Part shown: positions 6,572 through 11,109 of the stretch, piece by piece
Position numbering within the stretch: position 1 is the first letter of the stretch
How the letters are laid out: every line of letters begins with the position of its first letter
Origin: an uncultured Clostridia bacterium
GTDB taxonomy: Bacteria > Bacillota > Clostridia > UBA1381
Direction: 5' to 3'
NCBI GenBank assembly: GCA_944391265.1
Contig: CALXSX010000060.1
Location: 1-11,109 of the forward strand
Length of the DNA stretch: 11,109 bases
Translations under genes and position numbers: made by a program
The notes under the pieces: generated by a model
Databases searched by the model: none
Told to the model about the DNA's origin: nothing
What the model saw: only the letters and a program-made list of their open reading frames with translations

Positions 6572-6600
6572 TTGCTAATTTGCATGTTTTGATATATAAT
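6572..6600 (+). promoter_or_regulatory. Sigma-A promoter of the surface-polymer operon
   Basis: TTGCTA (6572-6577) and a perfect TATAAT (6595-6600) are 17 bp apart. The predicted start near 6607 leaves a leader of about 75 nt before the glycosyltransferase. That leader contains a 12-bp palindrome TAAGGCGCCTTA at 6622-6633. The -35 box matches only four of six positions, so strength should be moderate. Confidence 0.6.
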
Positions 6601-6681
6601 ATAAAGAAAATGGAATTTCGGTAAGGCGCCTTATTTGCCTGCAATAAGTGCGTGTAAATTTTCAGCGGGCAGAAAGGTAAT

Positions 6682-7812
6682 GTGAGTTTTTTGAAAAAGG
6701 GAACAAGAATCCTGCTTGCGCTGATGGGTCTTGACATCGGCGGCGCGGAAACGCACGTTATGGAACTGGCAAAGGAACTTAAAAGGCGCGGGGCGGAGGT
6801 GTTTGTCGCATCAAACGGCGGCGCTTATGTATCGGAGCTTGAAAGCTATGGGATAAAGCATATAAAAGTTCCGCTTCAAAACAAGAATCCATTTAATATG
6901 CTAAAGTCGTATTCGCTTTTAAAGAACATTATAACTGATGAGAAAATAGATCTCGTACACTCACACGCGAGAATACCGTCATTTATACTCGGAAAGCTTC
7001 AAAAAAAGATGGGTTTTCCGTTCGTTACGACTGCTCACTGGGTTTTCAGCACAAAATATGGGCTTAAATACATTACTGACTGGGGACAAAAAACGATTGC
7101 TGTAAGCGAGGACATAAAAAAGTATCTGATGGACAACTACAGAATCGATGAAAAAGATATTTTTATCACAATCAACGGTATAGATACAGACGAATTTTCT
7201 CCTGAGCGTGACGCTGAGCCTGCAAAGGCTGAATTCGGAATATCGGATTCAGACTATTGCATAGTTGCGGTAAACAGAATGGATACAGACAGGAGTCTGG
7301 CAGTTAAAATGCTTATAAAATCGGCGCCTGAGCTTAAGAAATCAATACCAGGACTCAGAATTATAGCAGTTGGCGGCGGAGATGATTACGAAAATGTGAA
7401 AAAGCTGGCGGATAAGGCAAACGATGAATGCGGTGCAGGAACAGTTGAGCTGACCGGGGCGAGGACTGATATTGGCAGGATTGTTTCGGCAGCGGATTTG
7501 TTCGTCGGAGTGAGCAGAGCGGCGCTCGAGGCAATGGCGTCAGGGAAAAATACTCTGATAGCCGGCAACGAAGGCTATATCGGAATTTTTTCAGAGGATA
7601 AGCTTGATACAGCGATAGACACTAATTTTTGCTGCCGGGGATGCCGGGCTACAGATGAAAAACAGATGGTGAAGGACATACTTGATTTTTACAGGAAACC
7701 GGACGCTGAGAAGAAGAAGATGTCTGAGTTCTGCCGCAAGGTTATCATCGATAATTATTCTGTGTCAAAAATGGTAGATGACTGCGTGAGGGCGTACGAC
7801 AGTGTACTTTGA
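6682..7812 (+). CDS. GT4-like glycosyltransferase of the csaB locus
   Basis: The 376-residue protein has the two-Rossmann GT-B layout of family 4 transferases. The N-terminal domain opens with GLDIGGAETHVMELAKEL (16-33), then LVHSHARIPS (91-100) and VTTAHW (115-120). After AVSEDIKKYL (140-149) and INGID (164-168), the C-terminal domain ends with VSRAALEAMASGK (277-289) and AGNEGYIGIF (294-303). It should transfer a sugar from a nucleotide donor to a cell-wall polymer or its lipid carrier on the cytosolic side. The usual E-x7-E motif is incomplete: only the second Glu (283) remains. A Cys-rich FCCRGC (316-321) follows. The start is a GTG at 6682 with AGAAAGG 4 nt upstream; a TTG at 6691 is possible. 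It leads csaB by 45 bp, suggesting a role in the secondary wall polysaccharide that CsaB pyruvylates. Confidence 0.87.
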   Translation: MSFLKKGTRILLALMGLDIGGAETHVMELAKELKRRGAEVFVASNGGAYVSELESYGIKHIKVPLQNKNPFNMLKSYSLLKNIITDEKIDLVHSHARIPSFILGKLQKKMGFPFVTTAHWVFSTKYGLKYITDWGQKTIAVSEDIKKYLMDNYRIDEKDIFITINGIDTDEFSPERDAEPAKAEFGISDSDYCIVAVNRMDTDRSLAVKMLIKSAPELKKSIPGLRIIAVGGGDDYENVKKLADKANDECGAGTVELTGARTDIGRIVSAADLFVGVSRAALEAMASGKNTLIAGNEGYIGIFSEDKLDTAIDTNFCCRGCRATDEKQMVKDILDFYRKPDAEKKKMSEFCRKVIIDNYSVSKMVDDCVRAYDSVL

Positions 7813-7857
7813 TGGCATAGAAGCGGAACCGTTAATATTCGAGTATTGGGAGATATT

Positions 7858-8967
7858 ATGAAAGAAATTGTTATATCCGGCTATTACGGCTTCGGAAACA
7901 GCGGAGATGATTCGCTGCTGATGTCCATAATACAGGGATTTGCCGATGAAGGGCTTAAGGACAATCTTGTGGTGCTTTCCTCAAACCCTGCCGAAACAAT
8001 AGGGAAATACAATGTTAAAGCAATAAATAGGCTCAATCCGTTTTCCGTGGTTTGGCATCTTATAAGGGCAAAATTGTTTGTGTCCGGGGGCGGTACGCTT
8101 ATACAGGACGGTACAAGCACAAAGTCGTTGCTTTACTATTTGTATCTTATAGCGCTGGCACGGATTTTAGGGTGTAAAACAATGCTTTATGCAAACGGAA
8201 TAGGGCCTGTTACAAGACCGGAAAACAGGATACGGGTGAGAAAGATTCTTAATAAGACAGACCTTATCACCCTCCGGGACCGAAAATCACAGGAGGAGCT
8301 CAAGGCGCTTGGCGTGAGCACACCCGAAATAGTATTGACGGCGGATCCTGTGTTCACTCTTAAAGTGAGCGGTAGTGCTGACGAAATTAAAAAAAGGCTT
8401 GGGCTTGAAAAATATATATGTGTAGCTGTAAGGGAGGCAAGCTCGGAAAGCAAAACTTTTGCCGCCGATATTGCCGCTGCGCTTGACTTGGCGGCAGAGA
8501 AGTTTGGATTTGACACTGTTCTTCTTCCGTTTCAGAGAACGGACAGAGAAATAAGCGAGAAAATCAGTGACGCTATGCACTCAAAATCATATGTTGTTTG
8601 CAATCCTGCAAATGTGGGGGATTTGTTTGAGCTTATAGACGGCTCGCAGCTTTGTGTAGGCATGCGGCTTCATATGCTTATATATGCGGCATGCATGGGT
8701 GTGCCGCTCGTCGGAATAGTATATGATCCGAAGGTCAGCGGATTCATGGAATATTCAAACCAGGATTTGTTTATAAGCGCGGAAGATCTCACGGCGGACA
8801 ACTTGTTTGAGCTAATAGACCGGTGTGCCGCCTCGCTGGCAGAAAGAAGAAATATACTGCTTGAAACAAGAGAGCGTTTGAAAGCGCTCGCGCTTAAAAA
8901 TTCAAAGCTTGCTGCCGGACTTTATAACGGTTCCGCGGACAGAGGGAGAAGTAACCTTGAAAAATAA
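7858..8967 (+). CDS. csaB: Polysaccharide pyruvyl transferase CsaB
   Basis: CsaB transfers a pyruvyl group from phosphoenolpyruvate to an amino-sugar residue of the secondary cell-wall polymer, creating the ketal recognised by SLH domains of S-layer and other surface proteins. The 369-residue product shows the family's GYYGFGNSGDDSLL near the N terminus (8-21), SGGGTLIQD (76-84), NGIGPV (113-118), TADPVF (161-166) and the late GMRLHMLIYA (268-277) followed by VYDPKV. Length is normal. I chose the ATG at 7858, with GGGAG 5 nt upstream, over the TTG at 7846, which would place the ribosome site inside the gene. The 3' end overlaps the murJ start by 11 bp. No SLH-domain protein is encoded in this window, so the anchored partner must lie elsewhere. 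Confidence 0.94.
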   Translation: MKEIVISGYYGFGNSGDDSLLMSIIQGFADEGLKDNLVVLSSNPAETIGKYNVKAINRLNPFSVVWHLIRAKLFVSGGGTLIQDGTSTKSLLYYLYLIALARILGCKTMLYANGIGPVTRPENRIRVRKILNKTDLITLRDRKSQEELKALGVSTPEIVLTADPVFTLKVSGSADEIKKRLGLEKYICVAVREASSESKTFAADIAAALDLAAEKFGFDTVLLPFQRTDREISEKISDAMHSKSYVVCNPANVGDLFELIDGSQLCVGMRLHMLIYAACMGVPLVGIVYDPKVSGFMEYSNQDLFISAEDLTADNLFELIDRCAASLAERRNILLETRERLKALALKNSKLAAGLYNGSADRGRSNLEK

Positions 8968-10492
8968 TAAGCTGATAAAGACTGCCGGGATAATGGCAGT
9001 TGCTACACTGCTCGCGAAAGCTTGCGGACTTATAAGAGATTCTATGATTGCCGGGTATTTTGCCACCGGTGCGGCAGCGGACGCGTTTATGACTGCTTCA
9101 AAGCTGCCTACAATGCTTTTTGACATCGTTATAGGCGGAGTAATATCTGCATCGTTTATACCGATATTCAGTTCTGTCAGAGAAAACGATGGCAGGGAGA
9201 GGGCGGAAAAATTTTCGGGCAGGTTTATAACACTTGTTTTCAGCGTTGCGGTTATTATATCGCTGCTGGGAATTATTTTTTCCGGTCCTCTTGTTACGTT
9301 GCTCGCTCCCGGTTTTGAGGGAGACAAGCGTAATCTGACAGCACAGCTTTCTTCAATAATGTTCCCGATGATAATATTTACGGGGCTTGCATTTTCGTTT
9401 GTCGGAGTGCTTCAGTCTTACGGGGAATTCAGGATCCCGTCAATAATAAGCCTCGTTTCTAATCTGACGATAATCGCGTATTTTCCGCTGTTTGCGGACA
9501 GATTCGGGATTCACGGCCTCGCGGTTGCCATGCTTATAGCGTGGAGCCTACAGGTGGTTGTTCAGATACCGTCGCTTGTAAAATTAGGGTTTCGGCTCAG
9601 ACCGAGTTTTAAATTTAACGATAAATACATTAAGGCGGCAATAATGCTTGCGCTGCCAATGCTCATAAGCACATGGGTACAGCCGCTTTACTCTATAATA
9701 AATTCAAGACTTGCTTCCGCCATATCAGGGGCACCGACTGTGCTGGAGCTGGCAAACAGGCTTTATATTGTTATGACAGGCGTATTTTCCTTTGTTGTCA
9801 CGAACCTGATTTTTCCGAAGGTAGCAAAGGCAAATGCAGAGCATAATGAGGAGGAAGCAAAAAACCTTATCTCATTTAGCATAAAATCAATGGTTTTCAT
9901 AATACTTCCGCTTACTGTGGGTATTATTATTCTTTCGCAGCCGATAACAAGTATAATTTACGAGCACAATAAATTTGACAGAGAAAGCGTTTTGCGCGTT
10001 TCGAGTGCGCTTAGGTGCTACAGTGTAGGCATGGTTGCGCTCGCGGTAAACGAAGCGCTCAGCAAATATTTCTTCGCAATGAAAAATTCAAAAACACCTA
10101 TGCGAAATTCAATAATAAGCATGTTTTTCAACATAGCTCTTGCGTACTTGCTGTTTTATCTTTTTAAAACGCCCGGTCTTGCCTTGGCGGCGGCTGGCGG
10201 CAGCATATGCAACGCCGCTTTAAATGCTTTTTCGCTGAGGGACAGGAAGTTTTTTTCAAAATCAGATGCGGCAGTCTTTTTGAAGATGATTGTCTCGGCA
10301 GCGGTCATGAGCGCAGTCGTTTTCGCTGTTTACAGGTTGACATTACGGCTTCCGCTTGATGGGCTTGCATTGAACGTAGTAACGTGCGCCGCCTGCGGAG
10401 TTGTAGGGGTGCTGATTTATTTTGCACTTGCATTTGCTTTAAAAATAGATATAGTAACAGACAGGTTAGATATGAAAGGAAAGAGACGATGA
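8957..10492 (+). CDS. murJ: Lipid II flippase MurJ (MviN family)
   Basis: This 511-residue polytopic membrane protein of the MOP superfamily is predicted to flip lipid-linked cell-wall precursors (lipid II, or a related polymer unit) across the membrane. The N terminus shows the family pattern KACGLIRDSMIAGYF (21-35), ADAFMTASKLPTMLFD (41-56) and GGVISASFIPIFSS (60-73), followed by repeated hydrophobic helices consistent with about 14 spans. Later landmarks are VTNLIFPKVAKA and the VNEALSKYFFAMKNSKTPM loop. I chose the TTG at 8957 because GGGAG lies 8 nt upstream; a TTG at 8909 has no site. It overlaps csaB by 11 bp and the next ORF by 4 bp (ATGA), so it is translationally coupled on both sides. 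Because it sits with csaB it could serve the secondary polymer pathway rather than, or in addition to, lipid II. Confidence 0.93.
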   Translation: MKNNKLIKTAGIMAVATLLAKACGLIRDSMIAGYFATGAAADAFMTASKLPTMLFDIVIGGVISASFIPIFSSVRENDGRERAEKFSGRFITLVFSVAVIISLLGIIFSGPLVTLLAPGFEGDKRNLTAQLSSIMFPMIIFTGLAFSFVGVLQSYGEFRIPSIISLVSNLTIIAYFPLFADRFGIHGLAVAMLIAWSLQVVVQIPSLVKLGFRLRPSFKFNDKYIKAAIMLALPMLISTWVQPLYSIINSRLASAISGAPTVLELANRLYIVMTGVFSFVVTNLIFPKVAKANAEHNEEEAKNLISFSIKSMVFIILPLTVGIIILSQPITSIIYEHNKFDRESVLRVSSALRCYSVGMVALAVNEALSKYFFAMKNSKTPMRNSIISMFFNIALAYLLFYLFKTPGLALAAAGGSICNAALNAFSLRDRKFFSKSDAAVFLKMIVSAAVMSAVVFAVYRLTLRLPLDGLALNVVTCAACGVVGVLIYFALAFALKIDIVTDRLDMKGKRR

Positions 10493-11103
10493 ACAGCGTT
10501 ATTTTTGCATTTTTCTACGGCCTTGTGCTAAAGCTGCACGACGGTGTTTCCGGCAGCCGAATATGGGCTTTTTTTGGGAAGGTACACGCGATGTTTAGGA
10601 AAGGCTTTACCGAAAGTCTGATAATAAATTTGCTGAAAGCTGAATCCAAAACTCGAATATCGGTAAAAAGTACCGCTGTTAAGGTGCTGAGAATACCTGC
10701 CGGTTTTATCTCCGCCGTGCTGAAGATGCTGTCTCCCGCCATAGTAAGCTTTTGCGAAAGGTCAGTTATCGCAAAAGCATCTCACAGTTTTTTTAATGCA
10801 GCTGCCGCGCTGGATATTAGATTTTTTGGCGCGGCTGTTTTGGTGTATTCCGCTGCTTCGTTTGTAAAGTTTCTGACAGCAGGGCAGACAGTGCCGTACT
10901 TGATTGTGCCGGCGGTTATAGGTGCGTTTCTGCTTTTTGTAAAAGCAAGGCTTGCCGATTTCATTGACGGCAGCGCTGTATTCAGATTTATAAAAGGCTG
11001 TCTTGGTTTTGAAGATGTGAGCTTCAGGTTTCATAAACCATATGACAGAAGATTTGCGCTGTTTACAGGAGCTTTGATAGGTTTGATTTGCGCCGTCCCG
11101 TGA
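10489..11103 (+). CDS. Membrane protein, possible N-terminal part of an O-antigen ligase/polymerase-like protein
   Basis: A 204-residue frame starts at an ATG that overlaps the murJ stop by 4 bp, with AAAGGA 8 nt upstream. It has an N-terminal hydrophobic patch, a basic middle region, and predicted helices at about 111-129, 133-151 and 189-203. It stops at TGA 11101-11103, in the middle of what looks like a membrane helix (FTGALIGLICAVP). Genes after csaB-murJ in clostridia often encode O-antigen ligase-like (Wzy_C/WaaL) proteins roughly twice this size; that is recalled family context, not something the visible sequence proves. The ORF may therefore be broken by a frameshift or nonsense change, or be a short protein in its own right. 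The window ends six bases later, so this cannot be settled here. Confidence 0.55.
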   Translation: MNSVIFAFFYGLVLKLHDGVSGSRIWAFFGKVHAMFRKGFTESLIINLLKAESKTRISVKSTAVKVLRIPAGFISAVLKMLSPAIVSFCERSVIAKASHSFFNAAAALDIRFFGAAVLVYSAASFVKFLTAGQTVPYLIVPAVIGAFLLFVKARLADFIDGSAVFRFIKGCLGFEDVSFRFHKPYDRRFALFTGALIGLICAVP

Positions 11104-11109
11104 ACGCTC

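Noticed and set aside
6557..6573. Terminator for the DUF486 gene (ACAA/TTGT stem followed by T)
   Set aside because: The stem is only four pairs and overlaps the -35 region of the next promoter; too weak to call.
8187..8580. Minus-strand ORFs of 97-109 codons opposite csaB
   Set aside because: They are shadows of a well-supported CsaB frame and show low-complexity Ser/Ala or Lys/Arg composition without motifs.
10384..10488. 35-residue extension of the last ORF into murJ
   Set aside because: It would overlap murJ by over 100 bp and encodes Arg/Cys-rich sequence; the ATG at 10489 has a good ribosome site and ATGA coupling.

Overview
The window comes from an endospore-forming member of the Firmicutes, most likely an anaerobic gut-type Clostridia. 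The grounds are a full-length SpoIVA and a SpoIIP, a folate ECF S-component under a tetrahydrofolate (THF) riboswitch, strong AGGAGG-type ribosome binding sites, frequent TTG/GTG starts, and a CsaB/MurJ cell-surface locus typical of Gram-positive clostridia. No species can be named from sequence reading alone. I see no mobile elements, CRISPR arrays, tRNAs or rRNAs.

Layout. (1) 2-1558, plus strand: the 3' part of a sugar phosphate isomerase/epimerase (TIM barrel), then a Gfo/Idh/MocA-type NAD(P)-dependent sugar oxidoreductase. They look like the end of a carbohydrate or polyol catabolic operon and finish at a perfect 14-bp terminator (1592-1638). (2) 1637-2604, minus strand: a folate-family ECF transporter S component (FolT), preceded by a consensus sigma-A promoter, a long dyad over the -10/start region, a THF riboswitch (about 2437-2542) and a leader whose structures can hide the ribosome binding site. 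(3) 2630-5975, minus strand: a sporulation cluster read in the order spoIVA, a DUF3298/RsiV-like lipoprotein, spoIIP. The first two overlap by 16 bp. A plausible sigma-E promoter precedes spoIVA. (4) 6129-6552, plus strand: a small four-helix DUF486 (DMT-like) membrane protein with an exact-consensus sigma-A promoter. (5) 6572-11103, plus strand: a tightly packed surface-polymer operon of GT4-like glycosyltransferase, polysaccharide pyruvyl transferase CsaB, MurJ lipid II flippase, and the start of a membrane protein that ends abruptly six bases before the window edge.

How the parts work together. The sporulation cluster covers coat basement assembly (SpoIVA) and peptidoglycan remodelling during engulfment (SpoIIP), with a small lipoprotein between them. 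The right-hand operon probably builds and exports a pyruvylated secondary cell-wall polymer of the kind that anchors SLH-domain surface proteins, coupled to lipid-carrier flipping. The folT unit is a self-contained vitamin-uptake cassette controlled by its own product class.

I found no clearly new multi-gene system. The points most worth a second look are the folT control region (promoter dyad, THF riboswitch and competing leader hairpins), the spoIVA-lipoprotein-spoIIP arrangement, the degenerate active site of the glycosyltransferase, and the premature end of the last membrane ORF.
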